Shown here piece after piece: positions 1 to 6,655 of a DNA stretch of 6,827 nucleotides. Every line of letters starts with the position of its first letter. Position 1 is the stretch's first letter. The stretch comes from Tannerella sp. GTDB taxonomy: Bacteria; Bacteroidota; Bacteroidia; Bacteroidales; Tannerellaceae. The stretch is from assembly GCA_031271245.1 (NCBI GenBank), contig JAISWC010000067.1, forward strand, positions 1-6,827, written 5' to 3'. Made by a program: the position numbers and the translations under genes. The notes below the pieces were generated by a model. That model saw only the letters and a program-made list of their open reading frames with translations, was not told the DNA's origin and searched no databases.

Positions 1-1533
1 AAGCGCGAATACTGTCACGAAGAAAACGACGAAGACCTGCGCAAGGCCGTACACGACGCCTGCTACACAAAAGCCTACGCCATTGCCGTATCGGGAACCG
101 ACAAGCAGACGCGCGCCGAAGCCTTCGAAGCCATCGTGACGGAGTTCAAGACGGCCTATACCGAGGAAGAACTCGAAACCAAAGGATCCATGATCGACCG
201 CTACTATCACGATGTGGAAAAGGAAGCCATGCGCCGCGCCATCCTCGACGAAGGGAAACGGCTCGACGGACGCAAGACAGCGGATATCCGCCCGATATGG
301 ATTGAGACCGATTGCCTGCCCGGCCCGCATGGCGCCGCCATATTCACCCGCGGCGAAACGCAGTCGCTGACCACCGTCACGCTGGGAACGAAAACGGACG
401 AGAAAATCGTCGACGACGTACTGGTGCACGGCAAGGAACGCTTCCTGCTGCACTACAATTTCCCGCCCTTCTCCACCGGCGACGCCAAGGCGCAGCGCGG
501 CGTCGGACGTCGCGAAATAGGCCACGGTAACCTCGCACACCGCGCCCTCAAGCGGATGCTTCCGGAAAACTATCCCTACGTTCTCCGCGTGATTTCCGAC
601 ATTCTGGAATCCAACGGTTCATCGTCCATGGCCACCGTTTGCGCCGGAACGCTGGCGCTCCGGGATGCCGGCGTGCAGATTCGCAAACCCGTCTCGGGCA
701 TTGCCATGGGACTGATTTCCGAAAACAGGGGAACCAACTACGCCATCCTGTCGGACATCCTGGGCGACGAAGACCATCTGGGCGACATGGATTTCAAGGT
801 GACCGGCACCAAGGATGGCATCACCGCCACGCAAATGGACATCAAGGTCGACGGACTTTCGTACGAGATACTCGAAAACGCGCTGGCGCAAGCCAAAGAA
901 GGCCGCCTGCACATTCTGGAGAAAATCATGGAAGCGCAGCCCGAGACACGTCCCGACCTGAAATCCCACGCACCGCGCATTGAAGTCCTGACCATCGGCA
1001 AGGAATTAATCGGCGCTATCATCGGCCCGGGCGGGAAAATCGTCCAGGGCATTCAGGAGAAAACCGGTGCAACCATCTCCATCGACGAAATCGACGGGGT
1101 GGGCATTGTCGAAGTGGCGGGCGTAAACAAGGAATCGATCGACGCCGCCCTGAGAGCCATCCGCCTGATTGTGGCCGTACCCGAAGTCGGCGAAATCTAC
1201 GACGGCAAAATCTCGTCCATTATGCCCTACGGCGCATTTGTAGAGTTCATGCCCGGCAAGGACGGACTGCTGCACATCTCGGAGATGGACTGGAAGCGGC
1301 TGGAAACGGTCGAGGAAACCGGTCTGAAAGAAGGCGATTCCATTACCGTCAAACTGGTGGACGTCGACCCGAAGACCGGCAAGTTCAAACTCTCCCGCAA
1401 AGCGCTTCTTCCCAAACCGGAAGGGACGTACGCCGACCATTCCGACCGCTCTGACCGTTCGCAGCGTCCCCCGCGTTATGACGGGAACAGAGGCGGTGGC
1501 GGAAACCGCAACCGGAGAGATAACCGCAATTGA
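1..1533 (+). CDS. pnp: Polynucleotide phosphorylase (PNPase), 5'-truncated by window edge
   Basis: PNPase degrades RNA 3'->5' by phosphorolysis, releasing nucleoside diphosphates, and works in cytoplasmic RNA turnover. The frame is open from base 1 and gives 510 residues ending at TGA. The missing N-terminus should hold the first RNase PH domain, since the family is usually about 700-750 residues. Visible, by partial numbering: the all-helical linker (about 1-75); the second RNase PH domain (about 80-320), with the phosphate-site serines in NGSSSMA (S207-S209) and the LGDEDHLGDMDFK motif, whose D258, D264 and K266 match E. coli D486, D492 and K494; a KH domain with the IGPGGK loop (341-346); an S1 domain (about 396-466); and a low-complexity tail rich in D, R, G and N (about 467-510), probably an RNA-binding extension. 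No key residue is missing in the visible part. No terminator is seen before the next gene, 42 nt downstream, so read-through is possible. Confidence 0.97.
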   Translation, partial: KREYCHEENDEDLRKAVHDACYTKAYAIAVSGTDKQTRAEAFEAIVTEFKTAYTEEELETKGSMIDRYYHDVEKEAMRRAILDEGKRLDGRKTADIRPIWIETDCLPGPHGAAIFTRGETQSLTTVTLGTKTDEKIVDDVLVHGKERFLLHYNFPPFSTGDAKAQRGVGRREIGHGNLAHRALKRMLPENYPYVLRVISDILESNGSSSMATVCAGTLALRDAGVQIRKPVSGIAMGLISENRGTNYAILSDILGDEDHLGDMDFKVTGTKDGITATQMDIKVDGLSYEILENALAQAKEGRLHILEKIMEAQPETRPDLKSHAPRIEVLTIGKELIGAIIGPGGKIVQGIQEKTGATISIDEIDGVGIVEVAGVNKESIDAALRAIRLIVAVPEVGEIYDGKISSIMPYGAFVEFMPGKDGLLHISEMDWKRLETVEETGLKEGDSITVKLVDVDPKTGKFKLSRKALLPKPEGTYADHSDRSDRSQRPPRYDGNRGGGGNRNRRDNRN

Positions 1534-1575
1534 CATTTTAACCAACGGATGATTCATGAACAATTATTTTGTCAC

Positions 1576-3387
1576 ATGAAAAAGAGTGTATTAACAGTCT
1601 GTATCGCTGTCCTGGCCGTGTATGCGCAGGCACAGTGGAAGCCGGCCGGCGACAAGTTGAAAACGTCCTGGGCCGAACAGGTAAACCCGGCGAATGTATG
1701 GCCCGAATATCCGCGCCCGCAGTTGGAACGAACGGCCTGGCTTAATCTGAACGGCGAATGGGAATACGCCATCCGCAACAGGGGACTGGCCGAACCGACC
1801 TCGTTCGACGGGAAAATTCTGGTACCCTTTGCGGTCGAATCGTCCCTGTCGGGCGTGCAGAAAGGGGTGAACGAAAAACAGGAACTCTGGTACAAACGAA
1901 CTTTCAGCGTTCCCGCCGCCTGGAAGGGCAAGACCGTCCGGCTGAACTTCGGCGCGGTGGACTGGAGGGCGGACGTTTTCGTGAACGACATATTCATCGG
2001 CTCACACCAAGGTGGATATACGCCGTTTTCATTCGACATCACGCCTTTCCTGAATAGCGGCAGCGAGCAAAAATTAGTCGTGCGCGTATGGGATCCGACG
2101 AACAAAGGATTCCAGCCCATCGGCAAGCAGATGCTCAAGCCGGAGGGCATCTGGTATACGGCCGTGACGGGCATCTGGCAGACAGTATGGATCGAACCGG
2201 TGACGGCCCATCACATCACCGCCGTGAAAGCCATCCCCGACATCGACGCGGAAGTGGTGGAAGTCACCGTAAAAACGTCCGATTGCCGGAGCAATGACAT
2301 CATTGAGGTGAAACTGCTCGACGAAGGTAAACCGGTTGCTTCAGGAAAAGGCCTGTCGGGAAAGGCGCTCCGGCTGCCCGTAGCGTCGCCGAAGTTGTGG
2401 AGTCCGGAATCGCCGTACCTGTATACGCTAAAAATAACGGTCTCCCGTGCCGGAAAGGTGACGGACGAAGTGACTTCCTACACGGCCATGCGCAAAATAT
2501 CGGCCGCCCGCGACGCACAGGGCATCATGCGTATGCAGTTGAACAACAGGGATTATTTCCAGTACGGTCCGCTTGACCAGGGTTGGTGGCCTGACGGACT
2601 GTACACGGCTCCCACGGACGAAGCGCTGGTGTATGACATCCGGAAGACAAAAGATTTCGGTTTCAACATGATTCGCAAACACGTGAAGGTGGAGCCGGCG
2701 CGCTGGTATTATCACTGCGACAAGGAAGGCATTCTGGTATGGCAGGACATGCCGAGCGGCGACCGGGGTAACCTGCTGGAATGGGAACGGTACAACGGCG
2801 GTACGGACAAAAACCGTACGGAAGAATCCGTTGCCGATTACTATCAGGAGTGGCAGGAAATCATGGATTTGTGCATTTCCAGCCCGTCGGTAGTCGTCTG
2901 GGTGCCTTTTAACGAAGGCTGGGGACAGTTTGACACGGAGAAAGTCGCCGTCCACACCAAGGCATACGATCCTTCCCGGCTGGTCAATCCGGCCAGTGGC
3001 GGCAACCATCGCGCCTGTGGCGACATCCTGGACCTGCACCACTATCCGGGGCCGGAGATGTATCTTTTCGACCCGCTGCGGGTGAACGTACTGGGCGAAT
3101 ACGGCGGTATCGGCCTGCCGATCGAGGGTCATCTGTGGTGGGAGAACCGCAACTGGGGCTACATCCAGTTCAAGAGCAGGGAAGAAGTGACCGCCGAATA
3201 CGTGAAATATGCAAAGGTATTGCAGGGATTGGTCAAACGCGGCTTCTCCGCGGCCGTCTATACGCAGACGACGGATGTGGAGAGCGAAGTGAACGGCCTG
3301 ATGACTTACGACCGCAAGGAAATCAAGGTCATCGAGTCGCAGGTGCGTGCCGCTAACCTGGCTGTCATCAGCGAATTGAACAAATAG
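1576..3387 (+). CDS. Secreted glycoside hydrolase family 2 protein (substrate unknown)
   Basis: A 603-residue retaining glycosidase, probably exported to the periplasm. The ATG at 1576 is preferred to the one at 1549 because it opens directly on a signal peptide: MKK, a hydrophobic core, then AQA before Q20 as a signal peptidase I site. There is no lipobox. Domains in order: GH2 sugar-binding jelly roll (about 40-210, including GEWEYAI, LWYKRTFSVP and the GGYTPFSFDIT strand), an Ig-like GH2 domain (about 215-305, with SPKLWSPESPYLYTL), and a TIM barrel (about 325-600). The likely acid/base is E447 in PFNEGWGQ and the likely nucleophile is E508 in VLGEYGG, both at the usual GH2 places. The length fits the compact GH2 type without extra C-terminal domains. 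Related proteins are often annotated as beta-galactosidase or beta-glucuronidase, but nothing seen here fixes the sugar. No SusC/SusD partner or regulator is in the window. It sits 42 nt after pnp and is followed by a strong terminator. Confidence 0.9.
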   Translation: MKKSVLTVCIAVLAVYAQAQWKPAGDKLKTSWAEQVNPANVWPEYPRPQLERTAWLNLNGEWEYAIRNRGLAEPTSFDGKILVPFAVESSLSGVQKGVNEKQELWYKRTFSVPAAWKGKTVRLNFGAVDWRADVFVNDIFIGSHQGGYTPFSFDITPFLNSGSEQKLVVRVWDPTNKGFQPIGKQMLKPEGIWYTAVTGIWQTVWIEPVTAHHITAVKAIPDIDAEVVEVTVKTSDCRSNDIIEVKLLDEGKPVASGKGLSGKALRLPVASPKLWSPESPYLYTLKITVSRAGKVTDEVTSYTAMRKISAARDAQGIMRMQLNNRDYFQYGPLDQGWWPDGLYTAPTDEALVYDIRKTKDFGFNMIRKHVKVEPARWYYHCDKEGILVWQDMPSGDRGNLLEWERYNGGTDKNRTEESVADYYQEWQEIMDLCISSPSVVVWVPFNEGWGQFDTEKVAVHTKAYDPSRLVNPASGGNHRACGDILDLHHYPGPEMYLFDPLRVNVLGEYGGIGLPIEGHLWWENRNWGYIQFKSREEVTAEYVKYAKVLQGLVKRGFSAAVYTQTTDVESEVNGLMTYDRKEIKVIESQVRAANLAVISELNK

Positions 3388-3399
3388 GACAAATCGTAG

Positions 3400-3429
3400 G
3401 GGCGAACCGGTGTGTTCGCCCTTGTTTTT
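3400..3429 (+). terminator. Intrinsic terminator after the GH2 gene
   Basis: A perfect 8-bp stem, GGGCGAAC (3400-3407) with GTTCGCCC (3414-3421), has a 6-nt loop and is followed by TTGTTTTT (3422-3429). It lies 12 nt after the GH2 stop codon, the right place and strand to end the pnp-GH2 transcript. The sequence from 3396 (GTAGGGGCGAAC...GTTCGCCC) also resembles a palindromic repeat dispersed in many bacterial genomes; that resemblance is from memory. Confidence 0.8.
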
Positions 3430-3540
3430 ACCGTTCCACACTGTTTTTGCAGACAACCGGAATCTGCCCCGGATTGTAAATATTTCCATCGGAAATGAAA
3501 ACGACAATTTGAATTACACCCGTGCAGGAAGAAAACTTTC

Positions 3541-3557
3541 TTGAATCATTGAATCTT
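3541..3557. repeat. Upstream copy of a 17-bp inverted repeat bracketing leuS
   Basis: TTGAATCATTGAATCTT is the exact reverse complement of 6622-6638, just after leuS. It contains the octamer ATTGAATC (3548-3555) preceded by the near-copy CTTGAATC (3540-3547), so it has an 8-nt period like the downstream copy. It lies in the leuS promoter region. Confidence 0.85.
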
Positions 3558-3568
3558 TATTACCTTTG
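3541..3568 (+). promoter_or_regulatory. Probable leuS promoter (Bacteroidota-type)
   Basis: TACCTTTG at 3561-3568 matches the Bacteroidota -7 consensus TAnnTTTG. The -33 element is weak: the best candidate is TTG at 3541-3543, 17 nt upstream, a little closer than usual. Transcription would start near 3573-3576, leaving a leader of about 20-25 nt before the ATG at 3597. This rules against the in-frame GTG at 3522 as the start. The upstream half of the promoter overlaps one copy of the 17-bp inverted repeat (3541-3557). Confidence 0.6.
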
Positions 3569-3596
3569 CACCGGTTTATACAATATAACAAAGGTA

Positions 3597-6500
3597 ATGG
3601 AATACAATTTCAGAGATATTGAGAAGAAGTGGCAGCAGTTGTGGCGGGAAAAGGGCGTGTACCGCGTCGGGGAGGACGAAAGCAAGCCCAAATGTTATGT
3701 GTTGGACATGTTCCCATATCCTTCAGGAGCGGGGTTGCACGTCGGGCATCCGCTCGGCTACATCGCTTCGGATATCTTTGCACGCTACAAGCGGCTGAAA
3801 GGTTTTAACGTGCTCCATCCGATGGGCTACGACGCTTACGGTCTCCCGGCCGAACAGTATGCCATCCAGACCGGACAGCATCCCTACCTCACCACCCGGC
3901 GCAATATCGAACGCTACCGCGAACAACTGGACAAAATCGGGTTCTCTTTCGACTGGAGCCGCGAGGTGCAGACGTGCGACCCCGCTTACTACCGCTGGAC
4001 GCAATGGGTTTTTGTGCAGATGTTCAACAGTTTTTACTGCTATGACGCAAACCGTGCCTTGCCGGTTTCCGAACTGGTTCGCGGTTTTGAGGCCGTGGGT
4101 ACGCAGGGACTGAACGTAGCTTCGGGCGGCAATTATTCCTTCACGGCGGAGGAATGGAAGGCCATGAGCAAGGTGCAGCAGCAGGAAGTCCTGATGGACT
4201 ATCGCCTGGCTTATCTGGGCGACACGATGGTGAACTGGTGCCCGGCGCTGGGCACGGTGCTGGCTAACGACGAGGTCGTGAACGGCGTCTCCGAACGCGG
4301 CGGCTATCCGGTGGAACAGAAGGTCATGCGACAGTGGTGTCTGCGTGTCTCGGCCTACGCCCGGCGACTTCTCGACAGCCTGGATACCGTCGACTGGACG
4401 GAATCACTCAAGGAAACACAACGCAACTGGATCGGACGAAGCGAAGGAGCGGAAATCAGGTTTTACCTCTCCCCCGGCCCCTCCTCACAGGGGAGGGGGG
4501 AGCATCGTGACGAGACGGAACAATTATCCGAAGGAAATTCGAGAGGATGGTACCGGGAGACGACCAGTCGTAAGAACTGGCATCTGTTGATAAACAGAGC
4601 GAAGGAATTGCATGCGTGCCAGACGGAAGCGGAAAAGTCTCTCACAGACGTACCGCACGAACAGAGTATTCCCCTCTCCTGTGGAGAGAGGTCAGGGGAC
4701 AGGTCCATTACCGTCTTCACGACCCGTCCCGACACCATTTTCGGTGTCACGTTCATGGTATTGGCTCCCGAGTCGGAATACGTGTTGCAGGTTGTCACAC
4801 CGGAGCAACAGGTCGCCGTCGACGCCTACCTGTCCGCGACCGGGAAGAAGACCGAGCGCGAGCGCATGGCCGACCGTCGCGTGACGGGAGTCTTCAGCGG
4901 TTCCTGCGCCATCCATCCCGTCACCGGCGAAACCATCCCCATCTGGATCAGCGACTACGTCCTAGCCGGTTACGGGACAGGCGCCATCATGGCCGTCCCC
5001 GGTCACGACAGCCGCGACTACGCCTTTGCCCGTCACTTCCATCTCCCGATCATCCCCCTGATCGAAGGCTGCGACATTTCGGAAGAGAGTTACGACGCCA
5101 AGGAAGGCATCCTGATAAACTCCGGATTCCTGAACGGCCTGACCGTCAAGGAAGCCATTCAGGCAGCGCGGGAATACATCGAAGCAAACGGTCTGGGCAG
5201 CATCAAGGTCAACTACCGTCTGCGCGACGCCATATTCAGCCGCCAGCGTTACTGGGGCGAGCCGTTCCCCATCTATTACGACGCCGACGAGCTGCCGCAG
5301 CCTCTGCCCGCGGACAGGCTGCCGCTGGAACTGCCGGAAGTCGACAAATTCCTCCCCACCGAAACGGGCGAACCGCCGCTGGGACGTGCCGCCCGCTGGG
5401 CATGGGACAGCGTAAACGGACAAGTAACGGACACGTCGCGCATCGACCGCCGTACCGTTTTCCCCCTCGAACTGAACACCATGCCGGGATTTGCCGGTTC
5501 GTCAGCCTACTACCTCCGCTATATGGACCCGCATAATGCCGACGCGCTCGTTTCGCCCGCAGCCAACCGGTACTGGCGCAGCGTAGACCTCTACCTCGGC
5601 GGAACGGAACATGCCACCGGCCATCTTATCTACAGCCGTTTCTGGAACAAGTTCCTTTACGACACGGGGCTGGTTTGCGAAGACGAACCCTTCCGCAAAC
5701 TCGTCAACCAGGGCATGATTCAGGGACGGTCGAACTTTGTCTATCGCGTGAACGGCACCAACACGTTTGTCTCGTTCAACCTGAAAGACCGTTACGACGT
5801 GACGCCGCTGCACGTGGACGTCAACATCGTTGCCAACGACCTGCTCGACCTCGACGCCTTCCGCCGCTGGAACCCCGAATACCGGGAGGCGGAATTTATA
5901 CTGGAAGACGGGAAATACGTCTGCGGCTGGGCGGTCGAGAAGATGTCCAAGTCGATGTACAACGTCGTCAACCCGGACACGGTAGTGGAAAAATACGGCG
6001 CCGACACGCTGCGGCTGTACGAGATGTTCCTCGGCCCGCTCGAGCAGTCCAAACCGTGGGACACGAACGGCATCGACGGCGTACACCGTTTCCTGAAAAA
6101 GTTTTGGACCCTGTTCTACGGCCAGTCGGACGCCCTGCAGGTGACAGACGGCGAGCCGTCGGCCGCCGAACTCAAATCGCTACACAGGCTGATTAAGAAA
6201 GTGTCTTGGGACATCGAGCACTTTTCGTTCAACACGTCGGTCAGCGCCTTTATGATTTGCGTGAACGAACTGACGGCGCTCAAGTGCGCGAAACGCGCGA
6301 TACTGGAGCCGCTTGTCACTGTTCTGGCGCCTTTTGCCCCTCACGTCGCCGAAGAACTGTGGCACGCGCTGGGCAACGTTGACACCGTATGCGACGCCGT
6401 GTGGCCGGCGCACGAGGAAGCTTACCTGAAGGAAGATACCGTCACCTATGCCGTTTCCTTTAACGGCCGGGTGCGTTACAGCCTTGAACTGCCCGCCGGC

Positions 6501-6623
6501 CTGCCGCGCGAAGATGTGGAACAGACGGCGCTAACGCACGAACTCTCGGCCAAATGGCTCGAAGGTCGGACGCCGCGGAAAATCATCGTCGTACCCGGCA
6601 AGATTGTCAACATGGTACTGTAA
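3597..6623 (+). CDS. leuS: Leucyl-tRNA synthetase with an extra internal segment
   Basis: A class I aminoacyl-tRNA synthetase that charges tRNA-Leu with leucine in the cytoplasm and removes mischarged amino acids in its CP1 domain. The product has 1008 residues, against about 940 for Bacteroides LeuRS as I recall it. Visible: HVGH (48-51), the HIGH signature; CP1 editing domain with the threonine-rich FTTRPDT (374-380) and GHDSRD (469-474), where D471 corresponds to the conserved editing aspartate; KMSKS (782-786); the anticodon-binding helical domain (around FNTSVSAFMICVNEL and LAPFAPHVAEELW); and the C-terminal end PGKIVNMVL. The ATG at 3597 begins MEYNFRDIEKKWQQLW, typical for the family, and fits the promoter just upstream. 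The extra length is one segment, about residues 291-369, between EIRFY and SITVFTTR. It is described separately as an inserted element. All catalytic and editing motifs remain and the frame is intact, so the enzyme is probably functional. Confidence 0.97.
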   Translation: MEYNFRDIEKKWQQLWREKGVYRVGEDESKPKCYVLDMFPYPSGAGLHVGHPLGYIASDIFARYKRLKGFNVLHPMGYDAYGLPAEQYAIQTGQHPYLTTRRNIERYREQLDKIGFSFDWSREVQTCDPAYYRWTQWVFVQMFNSFYCYDANRALPVSELVRGFEAVGTQGLNVASGGNYSFTAEEWKAMSKVQQQEVLMDYRLAYLGDTMVNWCPALGTVLANDEVVNGVSERGGYPVEQKVMRQWCLRVSAYARRLLDSLDTVDWTESLKETQRNWIGRSEGAEIRFYLSPGPSSQGRGEHRDETEQLSEGNSRGWYRETTSRKNWHLLINRAKELHACQTEAEKSLTDVPHEQSIPLSCGERSGDRSITVFTTRPDTIFGVTFMVLAPESEYVLQVVTPEQQVAVDAYLSATGKKTERERMADRRVTGVFSGSCAIHPVTGETIPIWISDYVLAGYGTGAIMAVPGHDSRDYAFARHFHLPIIPLIEGCDISEESYDAKEGILINSGFLNGLTVKEAIQAAREYIEANGLGSIKVNYRLRDAIFSRQRYWGEPFPIYYDADELPQPLPADRLPLELPEVDKFLPTETGEPPLGRAARWAWDSVNGQVTDTSRIDRRTVFPLELNTMPGFAGSSAYYLRYMDPHNADALVSPAANRYWRSVDLYLGGTEHATGHLIYSRFWNKFLYDTGLVCEDEPFRKLVNQGMIQGRSNFVYRVNGTNTFVSFNLKDRYDVTPLHVDVNIVANDLLDLDAFRRWNPEYREAEFILEDGKYVCGWAVEKMSKSMYNVVNPDTVVEKYGADTLRLYEMFLGPLEQSKPWDTNGIDGVHRFLKKFWTLFYGQSDALQVTDGEPSAAELKSLHRLIKKVSWDIEHFSFNTSVSAFMICVNELTALKCAKRAILEPLVTVLAPFAPHVAEELWHALGNVDTVCDAVWPAHEEAYLKEDTVTYAVSFNGRVRYSLELPAGLPREDVEQTALTHELSAKWLEGRTPRKIIVVPGKIVNMVL
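4466..4503. repeat. Left inverted arm of the leuS insertion, with hairpin
   Basis: A GC-rich arm whose core 4478-4498 folds into a 9-bp stem (one T-G pair) around the loop ACA at 4487-4489. It is the inverted partner of 4666-4703. The pattern (CCCCCGGCCCCTCC...GGGGAGGGG) resembles short hairpin repeats I know from several bacterial phyla, but no copy number can be given from one window. Confidence 0.8.
4578..4643 (+). pseudogene. Possible remnant of a DUF559-type (Vsr-like fold) N-terminus inside the insertion
   Basis: Between the hairpin arms, in the same frame as leuS, the translation reads WHLLINRAKELHACQTEAEK (LeuS residues 327-346), followed by SL. This resembles the opening helix of DUF559 proteins, typically of the form RAxELRxNxTxAEKxLWxxLR, which have an endonuclease-like fold related to Vsr. 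The match stops at TDVPHEQ, just before the right hairpin arm, and none of the catalytic part of that domain follows. If the likeness is real, only about 20 residues remain, so this is a relic with no enzyme activity. The alternative is chance resemblance of a short charged helix. The family pattern is recalled, not searched. Confidence 0.4.
4666..4703. repeat. Right inverted arm of the leuS insertion, with hairpin
   Basis: Its core 4671-4691 pairs CCCCTCTCC with GGAGAGAGG around the loop TGT (4680-4682), with one C-A mismatch. The arm is the reverse-complement partner of 4466-4503 and keeps the same order of parts: hairpin on the inner side, an unpaired GGGGACAGG extension outermost. Confidence 0.8.
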
Positions 6624-6638
6624 GATTCAATGATTCAA
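6622..6638. repeat. Downstream copy of the 17-bp inverted repeat bracketing leuS
   Basis: AAGATTCAATGATTCAA is the exact reverse complement of 3541-3557. It overlaps the last two bases of the leuS stop codon (TAA at 6621-6623) and continues into the gap before the YitT gene. Confidence 0.85.
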
Positions 6639-6655
6639 AAATTCAAAGATTCCGT
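6624..6655. repeat. 8-bp-period tandem repeat filling the leuS-yitT gap
   Basis: The 32-nt gap divides into four octamers: GATTCAAT, GATTCAAA, AATTCAAA and GATTCCGT. The first three differ by one or two bases and the fourth shares its first five bases. Its first part forms most of the downstream 17-bp inverted repeat copy. No terminator and no convincing promoter or Shine-Dalgarno sequence is seen here, so leuS and the next gene may be co-transcribed. Confidence 0.65.

Larger units (their letters stand above)
4465..4704 (+). mobile_element. Palindrome-bounded in-frame insertion within leuS
   Basis: A segment of about 240 nt bounded by inverted arms (4466-4503 and 4666-4703) that match at 27 of 38 positions, or 26 of the outer 33. 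Its ends read ACCTCTCCCC and GGGGACAGGT, themselves inverted. Each arm folds into a hairpin with a triloop. Translation in the leuS frame adds residues of a low-complexity and charged character with no counterpart in the Bacteroides LeuRS sequence I recall, where this place is a short beta-hairpin turn (about FKVKDSDKEF). Arginine codons AGA and AGG, and TTA, TTG and ATA, cluster here, whereas surrounding leuS prefers CGC/CGT and CTG/CTC. No clean target duplication is visible; CAGGTTTTACC (from 4457) and CAGGTCCATTACC (from 4700) are at best an imperfect echo. Removing 4465-4704 keeps frame but leaves about seven residues fewer than the usual turn, so some host sequence may have been replaced. 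Exact borders are uncertain by a few bases. Confidence 0.72.

Noticed and set aside
1564..1571. TTATTTTG as a -7 promoter box for the GH2 gene
   Set aside because: Its second base departs from TAnnTTTG, and it would leave almost no leader before the ATG at 1576.
1549..1575. Earlier ATG for the GH2 gene, adding nine residues
   Set aside because: The added residues (MIHEQLFCH) precede a canonical MKK signal peptide start and would spoil it.
3482..3496. Small palindrome ATTTCC-ATC-GGAAAT in the leuS upstream region
   Set aside because: A 6-bp AT-rich stem alone, far from the promoter elements and without a second site, is not enough to call an operator.
2428..3507. A 359-codon open frame on the minus strand across the GH2 gene
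   Set aside because: It lies opposite a gene with clear catalytic motifs. The translation shows no recognisable domain, and long antisense frames are common in GC-rich coding DNA.
4463..4798. A 111-codon minus-strand frame spanning the insertion, considered as a gene carried by the element
   Set aside because: It extends past both arms into leuS, so it is not bounded by the element. No family likeness is seen.
5001..5018. VPGHD instead of the commoner VPAHD in the LeuRS editing site
   Set aside because: The key aspartate (D471) is kept and glycine at this place is a mild change; too little to suggest altered editing.
4616..5536. A 306-codon plus-strand frame starting inside the leuS insertion
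   Set aside because: The product is a low-complexity R/H/P-rich sequence typical of a shifted frame of a GC-rich gene, while the leuS frame carries the editing motifs across the same bases.
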